Assembly: GCA_024235255.1 (NCBI GenBank)
Contig: JACKMT010000001.1
Span: forward strand, 372,001 to 436,000
DNA: 64,000 bases
Reading direction: 5' to 3'
Source of the DNA: Chromatiaceae bacterium
GTDB lineage: Bacteria; Pseudomonadota; Gammaproteobacteria; Chromatiales; Chromatiaceae
This document shows positions 42,132 to 51,605 of the stretch, one piece after another. The position numbers were made by a program, and so were the translations under genes. The notes under the pieces are model-generated. The model saw only the letters and a list, made by a program, of their open reading frames with translations, ran no database searches and was not told the origin of the DNA. How positions within the stretch are numbered: position 1 is the first letter of the stretch; every line of letters starts with the position of its first letter.

Positions 42132-42522
42132 ACGGCGGCGGCGCGCCGGTGCCCTACTCAACCTGACGCCTTTGATCGACATCGTTTTCCTGCTGTTGGT
42201 ATTTTTCATGCTGACCTCGCACTTCATCGAGGACCAGACGATCGATATCAACCTGCCAAAAGCCAACAGCGGCAGCGCCGCGCTTGCCGAAGAGTTTGTC
42301 GAGGTAATCGTCGATCAACAGGGCAATCTGCTGGTCAACGGAAGAGCAACGGCGCTGGAACATCTGGAACAGACGCTGAGAGGTGCGCTGCATGCTCCCG
42401 GCGCACGTTTCATCCGCCTGCGTGGTGATCACCAGGCGCAGCTGGGGCTGGTTGTCTCCGTAATTGATGCAGCTCGTGGCGCAGGTGCCGAAGCACTGGA
42501 CATACTTACCCGGCAGCCATGA
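42121..42522 (+). CDS. exbD: ExbD/TolR-type proton-channel subunit
   Basis: 133 residues with one N-terminal helix holding the essential Asp in LNLTPLIDIVFLLLVFFML, then the periplasmic domain. Starts 11 bp inside the ExbB gene. Length and motif are standard. Confidence 0.93.
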   Translation: MGSERRRRAGALLNLTPLIDIVFLLLVFFMLTSHFIEDQTIDINLPKANSGSAALAEEFVEVIVDQQGNLLVNGRATALEHLEQTLRGALHAPGARFIRLRGDHQAQLGLVVSVIDAARGAGAEALDILTRQP

Positions 42523-43196
42523 AGTATCGCGGTGTGGGCTGGTGGCTGTCAGCCATCATACTATCGATATTACTGCATGGGCTGTTGTTTACAACATTTG
42601 GCAAACTCAATCTGCCGGCGGCTGAAGTGCAGCCGAGTACCGCTGAACCACTCCGTGTCCGACTCACCTTCCTCCAGCCCGAGCCAGTACCACAACCAGT
42701 GCCAGAACCGGTGCCGGAACCAGAGTCTGAGCCAGAACCAGAGCCTCTCCCGGAACCCAAACTTCAACCCAGGTCTGAACCCCAACCCAAGCCCAAACTT
42801 GAGCCCAAAACCGAGCGAAAACCAAAAGCCAAGGTAACACCCAGGGCTGCACCACCCCAGCCACCCCCACCCTCATCCACGCCTGAACCAAAGTCCGGGC
42901 CGGCGAATGCGGTCGAGCTTAAGCAGCGTTATCTGGCCTCTCTGCTGGCGAAAATTGAGGCGCATAAAACCTATTCAGGTGCCGCCAGGCGTCGAGCCAT
43001 CCAAGGGAATGTTGACGTGTCGTTCCAGGTAGGCTGTGATGGCAGCGTCTCAGAACTCAATATGCCGAACGGGCATAAGCTGCTGAAAAGTTCAGCTGTG
43101 CAGGCGTTGAAGTCGGCGCAACCCTTTCCTCGGCCACCGCCTGGGATCGAGTGCCCGGTACCGGTCAGTTATGCAATGGCGTTTGAGTTGCGTTGA
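42519..43196 (+). CDS. tonB: TonB energy-transducing protein
   Basis: 225 residues: one N-terminal helix (WWLSAIILSILLHGLLF), a Pro-Glu then Pro-Lys rich spacer (about 46-125; EPVPEPVPEPESEPEPEPLP), and a C-terminal TonB domain (YLASLLAKIEAHKTYSGAARRRAIQGNVDVSF through FPRPPPGIECPVPVSYAMAFEL). ATGA overlap with exbD. The periodic spacer is translated repeat DNA (42676-42800) and spans the periplasm. Dedicated TonB for the receptor at the head of the operon. Confidence 0.92.
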   Translation: MKYRGVGWWLSAIILSILLHGLLFTTFGKLNLPAAEVQPSTAEPLRVRLTFLQPEPVPQPVPEPVPEPESEPEPEPLPEPKLQPRSEPQPKPKLEPKTERKPKAKVTPRAAPPQPPPPSSTPEPKSGPANAVELKQRYLASLLAKIEAHKTYSGAARRRAIQGNVDVSFQVGCDGSVSELNMPNGHKLLKSSAVQALKSAQPFPRPPPGIECPVPVSYAMAFELR

Positions 43197-43197
43197 C

Positions 43198-44139
43198 TCA
43201 GCACGAGGCGGAAACGCTTGCTTCATCGGACAGAGATTGATTTTCAAATACGTTGTGGAACCAATCGCAGCTGGCTTGCAACGTGTCATCGATATGATCG
43301 AACGGCAGCATGTGACTACCATTATTAATAACAATTAAATCAAATGGTTGTGCGCTTATTTTTATAATACTTCGAGTATAATTGAGGCTTAGAATCTGAT
43401 CTTTGTCACCGATGATAATCGCTGAAGAACAGTCGCACAGCCGCTGTTTCAGAATCCTGCTGGGGTAGGAATAGGTGCTATGCAGTGTATATATCGGATA
43501 GTCCCAAACCAGCAATGGATCCCGGTCGGCGTACTTACCCATCGGGTTATTTTTCAATAGATTGTCGATATCCACAAAAAGCCGTAAGTTGACCTTGAGG
43601 TGGGGGGTAAAGATATTGCTGAAGTAGAGGCTGTTCCAACCCATGAAGTGCCAGATATCCGGAGGCAGCTCTGCCAGAAACAGCGTATGGCACAGCAGAG
43701 CTTCAATACGTTTATCCTGCTCTGCAACAGCCAACCCTAATTTCGCGCCAAGAGAGCAGCCAAAGAGTCCGAACGGACCATAAAAACGCTGCTGCAAACG
43801 ATCCAACAACAGCTGGATATCGGCAACTACCTCGCTTACCCGGTAGCCGCCACGCTGACCTCCCGAGCAACCATGACCGCGAATATCAACGCTGACAAGA
43901 TTAAATCCCCGATCACTCATACGTGCCAGCAATTCACAGTAGAGCTGGCTATAAGTACCTATTCCTGGGATAAAAATGATTGTGGGTGCTGCAGGATTGT
44001 ATTGGTAAAGTTCGCAATGCAGCGGTAGTTCACCAAGCTCGATCACTTCGCAGCGTTCAAGATAGGGTATCAAACCCAGCTTGGTTAACACGCGATTGCG
44101 GAGCCTGTCCTGTTTTATGGCATGCCAGGAAAAAGACAT
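43198..44139 (-). CDS. Alpha/beta-hydrolase (lipase/lysophospholipase-like)
   Basis: 313 residues from the ATG at 44139, which has GGAAAG upstream; a further-upstream start adds 26 unlikely residues. The fold is clear: oxyanion region FIPGIGTY, DIRGHGCSGG, nucleophile Ser in FGLFGCSLGAKLG, catalytic Asp in IGDKDQILS and His in NNGSHMLPFDH. No signal peptide. Tail-to-tail with tonB, stops 1 bp apart. Substrate unknown; acyl esters or thioesters are likely. Confidence 0.82.
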   Translation of the reverse strand: MSFSWHAIKQDRLRNRVLTKLGLIPYLERCEVIELGELPLHCELYQYNPAAPTIIFIPGIGTYSQLYCELLARMSDRGFNLVSVDIRGHGCSGGQRGGYRVSEVVADIQLLLDRLQQRFYGPFGLFGCSLGAKLGLAVAEQDKRIEALLCHTLFLAELPPDIWHFMGWNSLYFSNIFTPHLKVNLRLFVDIDNLLKNNPMGKYADRDPLLVWDYPIYTLHSTYSYPSRILKQRLCDCSSAIIIGDKDQILSLNYTRSIIKISAQPFDLIVINNGSHMLPFDHIDDTLQASCDWFHNVFENQSLSDEASVSASC

Positions 44140-44433
44140 ACAGCTTTCCACTAGTTCTTGTTTTCCGACCAGAACGAAAAAACCTGCTCCTTGTTTCGGC
44201 AAACAGGCTATTCCCACACAAAAAATCTACGGCTGAAATCTGTCCGATCAGCAGCGCAATATCTGCATTCTACCCCCAAAATATTTCAATCGTCAGACAT
44301 TATCGGGCGCTATTCAAGTGCATTTCCCTGGTGACCACTCGAGTTGCTATTGGGCAAACCCTGCCCAATCAATGACCAAGACAAGCCGGATAACCGATGA
44401 GGCGTTGCTTTAAACGCCGTGATCCTGATCCAA

Positions 44434-45297
44434 TCAGTGCGGGTTTCTGAGCAGCATCGCGTGCAGGCTTTCACGCCAGTGGGGAATATCGTAATCGAGA
44501 AAACCGCGGATTTTCCCCTTACTCAAAACCGAATAGTGGGGCCGAGTGGCAAGCGTAGGGTAGTCGGCTGTGGGAATCGGTTTCACGCGATTTGTCTTGA
44601 CCGGATATCCGAGCTCACGGGCGGTGTTGATAATCTCAACGGCGAAATCATACCAGGAAGCGACACCCTCGTTGGTAAAATGGAATATCCCGGATGCTTC
44701 TGCTGCAAGCAATGCTTGAATGGCACGGGCAATGTCATAGGTCCAGCTCGGGGTGCCGAGCTGATCTTCCACCACACCAAGCTCATCACGTTCGGCAGCC
44801 AACCGCAGCATTGTCCTAACGAAATTGTTGCCGTACTCACCATACACCCATGCAGTACGCAAAATTATTGCGCCTGGGATGGCATGCAACACTGCCTTTT
44901 CGCCCTCCCACTTGGATTGTCCGTAAACGCTCAGTGGATTAGCGCTATCCGTCTCTCTGAAAGGAGTCGACTGACTGCCGTCAAAGATGAAGTCCGTGGA
45001 GACCTGAAGCAGCCGGCCGCCATAGCTTTTCACCCCTTCAGCCACCCCCAGCGCACTGTCTCTATTGACCTTAAACGCCGCTTCCTGCTCCTGTTCAGCC
45101 TTATCCACCTGGGTATAGGCTGCACAGTTTATAACCCAATCGGCACGATGCAGAGCGACGCCTTCGGCAACCTGTTCGGGTATGGAGAAATCGAGATCAT
45201 CGCGATCGATAGCAACGATCTCGTTGACCCCACTTCCTAGTAAAAGAACTATCTCCCGTCCCAGCTGACCAGCCGCACCCGTTACGAGAATTTTCAT
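44434..45297 (-). CDS. rfbD: dTDP-4-dehydrorhamnose reductase
   Basis: Last step of dTDP-L-rhamnose synthesis. 287 residues; NAD(P)-binding [15 protein letters not shown] at the N-terminus, INCAAYTQVDKAEQE and the catalytic YxxxK in SVYGQSKWEGE. Overlaps the rfbC stop by 4 bp. Confidence 0.95.
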   Translation of the reverse strand: MKILVTGAAGQLGREIVLLLGSGVNEIVAIDRDDLDFSIPEQVAEGVALHRADWVINCAAYTQVDKAEQEQEAAFKVNRDSALGVAEGVKSYGGRLLQVSTDFIFDGSQSTPFRETDSANPLSVYGQSKWEGEKAVLHAIPGAIILRTAWVYGEYGNNFVRTMLRLAAERDELGVVEDQLGTPSWTYDIARAIQALLAAEASGIFHFTNEGVASWYDFAVEIINTARELGYPVKTNRVKPIPTADYPTLATRPHYSVLSKGKIRGFLDYDIPHWRESLHAMLLRNPH

Positions 45298-45854
45298 CGG
45301 AGACTCTTATAGACGGGCAGGAGATCACCCATCTGATGCAGTAATTTGTTACGAGTATCCTTTTGTGAAACCTGAAAATCACTGCCTGGCCACTGGATGC
45401 CAATATCCGGATCATTCCAGAGAATGCCGTACTCATCTTCCGGTGCATAGTAGTCGGTACATTTATAGGTGAAATCGGCGCTATCGCTTAGCACGCAGAA
45501 TCCGTGTGCAAAACCCGGGGGCACATAAAGCTGCTTGTGATTGCTATCGCTTAGCTCCTCGCCCACCCAGTGACCGAACCAGGGCGAACCAAGGCGGATA
45601 TCCACCGCCACATCAAATACCCGGCCACGAGAGACACTGACCAATTTGCCCTGTGGCTGGTTGAGCTGATAGTGAAGTCCGCGCAATACGCCTCGTTGTG
45701 AGCGGGAGCGGTTGTCCTGTACGAATTTTATATCGATGCCTACTTCTGCGTAGCGAGCAGAATGCCATGTCTCCAGAAAATAGCCGCGTTCATCGCCATA
45801 TACATCCGGTGCAATAACAATTACTTCAGGAACTGCAGAGGTGCTGATTTTCAA
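45294..45854 (-). CDS. rfbC: dTDP-4-dehydrorhamnose 3,5-epimerase
   Basis: 186 residues; cupin-fold epimerase with [20 protein letters not shown], the His/Asp pair in [13 protein letters not shown] and [13 protein letters not shown]. Starts within the last bases of rfbA. RfbB (the dehydratase) is not in the operon, so it must be elsewhere. Confidence 0.95.
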   Translation of the reverse strand: MKISTSAVPEVIVIAPDVYGDERGYFLETWHSARYAEVGIDIKFVQDNRSRSQRGVLRGLHYQLNQPQGKLVSVSRGRVFDVAVDIRLGSPWFGHWVGEELSDSNHKQLYVPPGFAHGFCVLSDSADFTYKCTDYYAPEDEYGILWNDPDIGIQWPGSDFQVSQKDTRNKLLHQMGDLLPVYKSLR

Positions 45855-46732
45855 GCGTGCCCCCTACTCTCTTCCAGAACCTTCAGTAGATAAAGGCCGT
45901 ACTCATTGTTACCCAATGCACTACCCAGAACTTGGAGTTGGTCCTCATCAATAAAGCCCATCCTAAAGGCGATCTCCTCTAAGCAGGAAATTTTCAAGCC
46001 TTGGCGTTGTTCCACGGTCTCAATAAAAGTAGATGCCAACAATAATGATTGATGAGTACCCGTATCCAGCCAGGCGATACCGCGACCCAACTTCTCAACA
46101 TACAGCTCGCCCCACTCCAGGTAACGGTTGTTGATTTCGGTTATCTCCAATTCACCTCTGGCCGATGGTTTCATATTTGCAGCGATATCCAAAACCCGAT
46201 TGTCGTAGAAGTAGAGACCGGTGACCGCCAGGTTCGAGCGAGGCTTTGCTGGCTTCTCCTCAATCGAAATCGCTTTTCCTTCACGGTCCAAATCGACCAC
46301 GCCATAACGATTGGGATCATTTACCGTGTAGGCGAATACACTGGCGCCCGTTTCCCGCTTCACTGCATTGGCTAGACTGGTGCGCAGACCGGTACCGTAG
46401 AAAATATTGTCACCCAAAATCAGACAACAGTTTTCACCACCAATAAACTCCCGCCCGATAATGAACGCCTGTGCCAACCCTTCCGGCCGTGGCTGCTCAG
46501 CATATTCCAGTTGTAGACCGAACTGACTACCGTCACCCAGCAGTTTTCGGTACTGGGGCAGATCTTCGGGCGTCGAGATAATCAGAATCTCACGTATTCC
46601 AGCCAGCATTAGGATGGAGAGCGGATAATAGATCATCGGTTTATCGTAAATTGGCATCAGTTGCTTACTGACCGCCTTGGTGAGCGGATACAACCGCGTA
46701 CCGGAACCTCCGGCCAAGACAATACCTTTCAT
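45851..46732 (-). CDS. rfbA: Glucose-1-phosphate thymidylyltransferase
   Basis: 293 residues; nucleotidyltransferase motif [16 protein letters not shown] with [13 protein letters not shown] [23 protein letters not shown] and EKPAKPRS. Commits glucose-1-phosphate to dTDP-rhamnose. Begins 3 bp after the fused sulfurylase/kinase gene, so the four genes form one operon. Confidence 0.95.
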   Translation of the reverse strand: MKGIVLAGGSGTRLYPLTKAVSKQLMPIYDKPMIYYPLSILMLAGIREILIISTPEDLPQYRKLLGDGSQFGLQLEYAEQPRPEGLAQAFIIGREFIGGENCCLILGDNIFYGTGLRTSLANAVKRETGASVFAYTVNDPNRYGVVDLDREGKAISIEEKPAKPRSNLAVTGLYFYDNRVLDIAANMKPSARGELEITEINNRYLEWGELYVEKLGRGIAWLDTGTHQSLLLASTFIETVEQRQGLKISCLEEIAFRMGFIDEDQLQVLGSALGNNEYGLYLLKVLEESRGHA

Positions 46733-46735
46733 TGT

Positions 46736-48478
46736 TTAACTCTCATCAATAAACCCCTCTTTAAAAAGATATAGCAGCACCTCCTGAACCGCCTGAGCAG
46801 GGGATAGACTACTGGTATCAAGTCTCAACTCCGGACAAACAGGTATGTCGTAGGGATCACTGACACCGGTAAAGTCGGGGATTATTCCTTTTCTCGCTTT
46901 TGCATAAAGACCTTTACGGTCTCTTGCTTCGCACACTTCCAGTGGTGTGGCAACATGAATCTCGATAAAGGCGCCATGCTCCTCGATAAGTTCACGTACC
47001 GCGCGCCTTGTTTCCCTATAGGGCGCGATAGGTGCGCAGATTGCTACGCCACCATTCTTGGTGATTTCACTGGCAACGAATCCAATACGGCGAATGTTGA
47101 TGTCACGGTGCGCTTTGGAAAAACCGAGTTCACTCGAAAGATGCTGTCTCACCACATCACCATCCAGCAGCGATACCGGCCGGCCACCCGCTTCGATCAG
47201 TTTGGCGTAGAGAATCCTGGCTACGGTGGACTTTCCGGAACCGGAGAGTCCGGTAAAAAACAGCGTAAAACCCTGGCGGCTGCGGGGAGGATAGACTTTG
47301 CGCAACTCCTCCAGCACCGATGGATAACTGAACCACTCGGGTATCTCTTGTCCCTGGGTTAACGCCCGCTTGAGATCCTGATTATCATAATCAACTCCGC
47401 TCAACCCATCTTTCGCAAGCTCCTGCTGAGACAGAAATCGTCCTTTCTCCGGCGCGTACTTCCACTCTCCCACCTCAACGATCTCAATATCCAACTCTGC
47501 TGCGTATTGCCTGGCAAGCAGTTGCGCTGCATTTGCGCGGTAATATCCGACATCATCCTGGTTGGATTCTGCACCTTCCGTTGTAGGAGGCTCTGGCGGT
47601 GAAGCGTGGTGTGGGCCCAGAATAAAATGGGTGCAACCATAATTCTGGTTGACTAATGCGTGCCATAACGCCTCCCTTGGCCCAGCCATGCGCATCGCTA
47701 GCGGCAGCAGCGAGAGCGCCGCCATGTTCAACGGAAAGTGACGACGTATCGCTTCATAACAGTGGACACGGGCATAGTAGCGCAGGTCCCCAGGTTTGCT
47801 GACCCCTACAGTTGGGTGCAGTAATATATGCGCTTCATGCGCTTTGGCTACGCTTAGGATCATCTCCCGGTGCAGCCGGTGCATCGGACTGCTGGTTTGA
47901 AACGCTATTACCCTGCGCCAGCCCATCTTATCGAATAGGCGGCGCATCTCTTCCGGCGTATTTCTAAGCGTCTCGAAGTCATGATGGCGGAGCAACTGTA
48001 TACCTCCCAACGCGCCGGAGATGTAGGTGTCGCCAGTTTCATTGAAGAGGTAGTTCACTCCGGGGTGGTCGCTCGAATCGGTGCCGTATACCGCTCTCGC
48101 CTCGCGCAGCTTATCCGGCTGCCAGCTTTCGCTGAAGGTCAATACCGCCGGCATGAATCCTTCCGCATCACGCAGTGCGATCTGATCTCCCGGAATCAAA
48201 GATTCAGCGAATGCTGCATCCACATCCAGTACGATAGGAATGGGCCACAGCCTGCCATCGGGCAGGCGAAGATCATCCACCACACTATCGTAGGCGGCTT
48301 TGTCGAGAAAACTCTGCAGTGGATCGAAACCGCCACACAGCAACAACTCCAGATCACACATCTGACGCTTGTTGAGCGTGATCGATTTAAAACCAAAGGA
48401 GCGCCTTTTTAACGCTTCGGCACGCTCTTCATCAACCAACAGCATGCCATCTGGATTATCGGAGTTTCTAGCTTCCAT
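46736..48478 (-). CDS. Fused ATP sulfurylase / APS kinase with altered sulfurylase motifs
   Basis: 580 residues: an ATP-sulfurylase-like domain (about 1-390) and an APS-kinase domain (about 400-575). The kinase part is canonical (Walker A GLSGSGKS at 410-417, LDGDVVRQHLS, ICAPIAPYRETRRAVRE). In the sulfurylase part the two ATP/sulfate motifs are changed: QTSSPMHRLH (194-203) in place of QxRNPxHxxH, losing the Arg-Asn, and GPHHA (288-292) in place of GRDHA, while both HxxH histidines are kept. It heads the rfbACD operon inside an exopolysaccharide locus, so PAPS for polysaccharide sulfation is the natural role. Whether the sulfurylase half still works is open. Confidence 0.88.
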   Translation of the reverse strand: MEARNSDNPDGMLLVDEERAEALKRRSFGFKSITLNKRQMCDLELLLCGGFDPLQSFLDKAAYDSVVDDLRLPDGRLWPIPIVLDVDAAFAESLIPGDQIALRDAEGFMPAVLTFSESWQPDKLREARAVYGTDSSDHPGVNYLFNETGDTYISGALGGIQLLRHHDFETLRNTPEEMRRLFDKMGWRRVIAFQTSSPMHRLHREMILSVAKAHEAHILLHPTVGVSKPGDLRYYARVHCYEAIRRHFPLNMAALSLLPLAMRMAGPREALWHALVNQNYGCTHFILGPHHASPPEPPTTEGAESNQDDVGYYRANAAQLLARQYAAELDIEIVEVGEWKYAPEKGRFLSQQELAKDGLSGVDYDNQDLKRALTQGQEIPEWFSYPSVLEELRKVYPPRSRQGFTLFFTGLSGSGKSTVARILYAKLIEAGGRPVSLLDGDVVRQHLSSELGFSKAHRDINIRRIGFVASEITKNGGVAICAPIAPYRETRRAVRELIEEHGAFIEIHVATPLEVCEARDRKGLYAKARKGIIPDFTGVSDPYDIPVCPELRLDTSSLSPAQAVQEVLLYLFKEGFIDES

Positions 48479-48577
48479 CAGTATGAATATTTCCGCTACA
48501 AAAACGACTCTCCTGTTTAGGAGAGAAAACGATTACAAGTGAAAATTCAGGATCGACTGTCGGGCGCTAATACATAC

Positions 48578-49642
48578 TTAGTAGGGCAAATGCCTGGTTT
48601 GCCGTGCCTTATTGTAAACTGTGCCTAGCAGATTCGACTTCTCCAGCAGCATCAGACTTTGCTCGATCTCAGGAGGTGTATTCACTCCCTCTTCCAGTAC
48701 CAGCAGACTCGATTTCACCTGAGGCAGAAAAATCAGGGCATCATCCAGATGCAGCAACGGAGGCAGATCGAATACAATTATGCGAGTAGCATAGCGGTTG
48801 GTGATGTCTTCGACCAGATGGGCCATACGCGGCGTAGAGAGAAGTTCCGACGATTGGGGTACCGGATTGCCCGCCGGTAGAATGACCAATCGATCGACGC
48901 CAGGATGAATGAGTAGCTCCGGCAGTTCAGTGCCCTCCAGCAGATAGTCCGATACACCCTGCTGGGCATCAAAGCCGAAGTATTTATTAATCGATGGCTT
49001 GCGCAGGTCGAGATCGACCAGCATAACCGTTTGATTAGCCTCCATCGCGAGGCTAACCGCAAGGTTGGCGGAGACCAACGATTTTCCCGCACCTTTAGTT
49101 GGACTGGTGATGGCCAAGGAGTTGATTTTATCTACCCGCATCCGATGCAGAACCTTAGTTCGCAACACCCGAAAAAGATCCGATTGTGGGTGATCCTTTA
49201 TTCCTGCAATAACACGATTAGCTTCCAACAGGTCTGTGGAGACCTCGACCCTGCGGGTCTGGGAGTATTCGATATCGCTAGGAACGCGCGATTTAAGATG
49301 GGGCACACTCTCTTTTGGCCGTATTTCGAGCGGTTTCGCTTTATCGACTGTTGCATCGTTCTCTCTGATCGATTCCGGAGCACCGGACTGGAACTTATCC
49401 TCATGCATCGGCGCTGCAGCAGACTCAACGACGGTCGTAACCTTTTCCGATTGATTCGCGGAGGAGATCTGTGAGGGTACTGCGGTTGCTGTCTGAGGTG
49501 GGGTTACTTCAGCAAGTTTCTGTTCAGTTTGAGCCGGTTCGGAGCGTATTACCGACTCCTCCTGCTTCGCTTTCAATGGACTATTTGGTTGTTGCGTTCT
49601 CTGTTCTCTGGCCCGCTCCAGTGCCTTCTTGATTCTTTCCAT
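48578..49642 (-). CDS. CpsD/CapB-type BY-kinase-like protein (EpsG-like)
   Basis: 354 residues. The N-terminal 150 are low-complexity, charged and probably a flexible linker (MERIKKALERAREQRTQQP start is common in exosortase-linked kinases). The P-loop ATPase has AITSPTKGAGKSLVSANLAV (Walker A'), VMLVDLDLRKPS and VFDLPPLLHLDDA. Only one Tyr ends the protein, so the usual Tyr cluster for autophosphorylation is nearly absent. Regulates chain length and export with the EpsF-like protein encoded directly upstream. Confidence 0.85.
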   Translation of the reverse strand: MERIKKALERAREQRTQQPNSPLKAKQEESVIRSEPAQTEQKLAEVTPPQTATAVPSQISSANQSEKVTTVVESAAAPMHEDKFQSGAPESIRENDATVDKAKPLEIRPKESVPHLKSRVPSDIEYSQTRRVEVSTDLLEANRVIAGIKDHPQSDLFRVLRTKVLHRMRVDKINSLAITSPTKGAGKSLVSANLAVSLAMEANQTVMLVDLDLRKPSINKYFGFDAQQGVSDYLLEGTELPELLIHPGVDRLVILPAGNPVPQSSELLSTPRMAHLVEDITNRYATRIIVFDLPPLLHLDDALIFLPQVKSSLLVLEEGVNTPPEIEQSLMLLEKSNLLGTVYNKARQTRHLPY

Positions 49643-49660
49643 CTTTGCGCTTCCCCTGGA

Positions 49661-51421
49661 TTAGACGTCAAAGCCGAGACGGCGCTGTATAACATACCAG
49701 GCCACGTCCAAAGGCATAAAAAAGTTGTGAAACAGAACGACTATTCCGGCAGCAACAATCAGTGAGAACAGTGTAAAACCCGCCAACTGGAAGCGTCTGC
49801 GGGTAATATCCGCGGCTATCGTAATGTACGGTATTACAATCATTGGTGGTGTATTGGTGATCGCCATCAACGCTTTGGGACTGCGAATAGCCTCACTCAT
49901 GCTTTCGGCCACGGCGACAGTTCCAAAACCACCCGCCAAAGAGAAAACAAATCCGAGGAAGAAAATAGCGATGCGATTTGGCTTGTCTGGCTCCTCTGGC
50001 AGCTGCGGCGGCTCGATCAGTGAGAAGCGTTCACCCTTACTCTCCCGTTCTAACGACTCGGCAAGCTCTGCCTGGAACTGCTTTGCCTTAACCTCCTGAA
50101 ACTTTGCCAACGTGTTCTCGTATTCGCGTGTCAGGTCAAGGTACTCACGCTCAACCTGTGGGCTCTTCAGCAGCCTTTCTTCGTAGTCGCTGAGTTTTGC
50201 CTCGATTTCCAACGTTGATTCACGCAGGGAGCGCAGCTCCGAATTGGCAGCTTTCAACTGGGTCTGTAACTGGATATACGCCGGATTGTCCGCCTCTCCG
50301 CTTCTAACCTGACGTTTCGTCCGCCCCCCCCCTTTCGATGCCTGCAGCAACGCTTCGTAATTATCGATATTCCGCTGCAATTTTTTTACGTCCGGGTGCT
50401 CGGGGGAGTATTTGTCCCGTAACACTGCCATTTCCGACTTGAGATCAGTCAACTTACGCCGGATTTCGTTTGCGTTGCCCACCGCACCGCCTGTCTCTTT
50501 TTTTAGCGCCGCGATCTCCCTTTCCATTTTGATCAGGTCCGGGTGACTGGAGGAGTAACGTGCGGAAAGGCTGACGTATTCACTCTCCAGTGCCTGCAGG
50601 CGATCCTCTGAGCTCAGCACGCGGCTGCCGTCAGAGTCATATAGTTTACTCGTGGGATTCATCTGCGCCAATTCCGACTGCAGATAGATTCTGCGTTCTT
50701 CAAGCGTACGGATTTGCTGCTGCTTATCTTTGAGGTCGCGCTCCGCGCGTTCCATCAACTGAATGTTGAGCTGCTGTAGATTGGGCAGCGTGTTGATATT
50801 GTTCTGCTTGAACTCGGCCAGTTTAGACTCCAGTCCGTTGATCTTCTCCTGGAGTTTACTCGCCTCCTCAGTTAAAAAACTCGATGTCTCCACTGCATGA
50901 GCGGTACGCTGCTTCATATTCTCATCGAGATAAAGCGATACCAGATCGTTGGTAACCCTCTGAGCCAGCCTCGGTCCCTCTCCGCTGAAAGCAACTTTAA
51001 AGGCGATAGTGGCGGTGGTGGGCCTGCCGCTGCGGGGATCGACTACATCGGCGCTAATCATCTCCAGGTCGATCTCTTCGCGCATCTCCTCGACAAGCAC
51101 GCTCATGCTTTTGGATTTGCGCTCGTCTTCGTAAAGACCATACTCTTCGATTATCCGGCTCAGGTTCTTGGTTGTCATCACCCGTTGGCTGATAATCTGA
51201 ATTCGCTCTCCCGCGAAAGAGGTGACGGTGGAGCGTACCAAATCATCCGGAATCTCTTGCTGTTCGATAAGAATAGTCGCTTCCGACCGGTAGATGGATG
51301 GCAATCCGAATGCCAGGCCAACGCTTGCCAGCAAGATCAATAGCGCCGGCACAATGAACTGCTTTTTGCGCCTGTCCAGTATCTCTAGGTAATCGCCCAG
51401 TCCTTTTACATCTTCTTCCAT
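49661..51421 (-). CDS. Polysaccharide chain-length determinant protein (Wzz/GNVR, EpsF-like)
   Basis: 586 residues from the ATG at 51421. N-terminal helix about 22-42, long periplasmic coiled coil (about 170-440) with repeated heptads and a GNVR-type region VEREYLDLTREYENTLAKFQEVKAKQ before the second helix near 480-500, and a third helix near 545-570 (LAGFTLFSLIVAAGIVVLF). It lies 18 bp upstream of the kinase gene. Typical of exosortase-linked EPS clusters. Confidence 0.87.
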   Translation of the reverse strand: MEEDVKGLGDYLEILDRRKKQFIVPALLILLASVGLAFGLPSIYRSEATILIEQQEIPDDLVRSTVTSFAGERIQIISQRVMTTKNLSRIIEEYGLYEDERKSKSMSVLVEEMREEIDLEMISADVVDPRSGRPTTATIAFKVAFSGEGPRLAQRVTNDLVSLYLDENMKQRTAHAVETSSFLTEEASKLQEKINGLESKLAEFKQNNINTLPNLQQLNIQLMERAERDLKDKQQQIRTLEERRIYLQSELAQMNPTSKLYDSDGSRVLSSEDRLQALESEYVSLSARYSSSHPDLIKMEREIAALKKETGGAVGNANEIRRKLTDLKSEMAVLRDKYSPEHPDVKKLQRNIDNYEALLQASKGGGRTKRQVRSGEADNPAYIQLQTQLKAANSELRSLRESTLEIEAKLSDYEERLLKSPQVEREYLDLTREYENTLAKFQEVKAKQFQAELAESLERESKGERFSLIEPPQLPEEPDKPNRIAIFFLGFVFSLAGGFGTVAVAESMSEAIRSPKALMAITNTPPMIVIPYITIAADITRRRFQLAGFTLFSLIVAAGIVVLFHNFFMPLDVAWYVIQRRLGFDV

Positions 51422-51605
51422 TGCCCACCCGACAATCAATCAATTAACACAATATGGGAAGTTGTTTACCGGTATAAAAACCGGTTGCATCTGGTTTGTT
51501 CGACTCTACCCGTCGTTGCTTCAGTCAATCTCTCAAAGAAGGAAAAATATCAAATCGAAGTCAACTGCGGGTCTTTTAGAATTAGCGGCGATCAGTTTTA
51601 TATCT

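Noticed and set aside
42676..42800. Tandem repeat-like DNA
   Set aside because: It encodes the Pro-Glu spacer of TonB, so it is explained by protein function.
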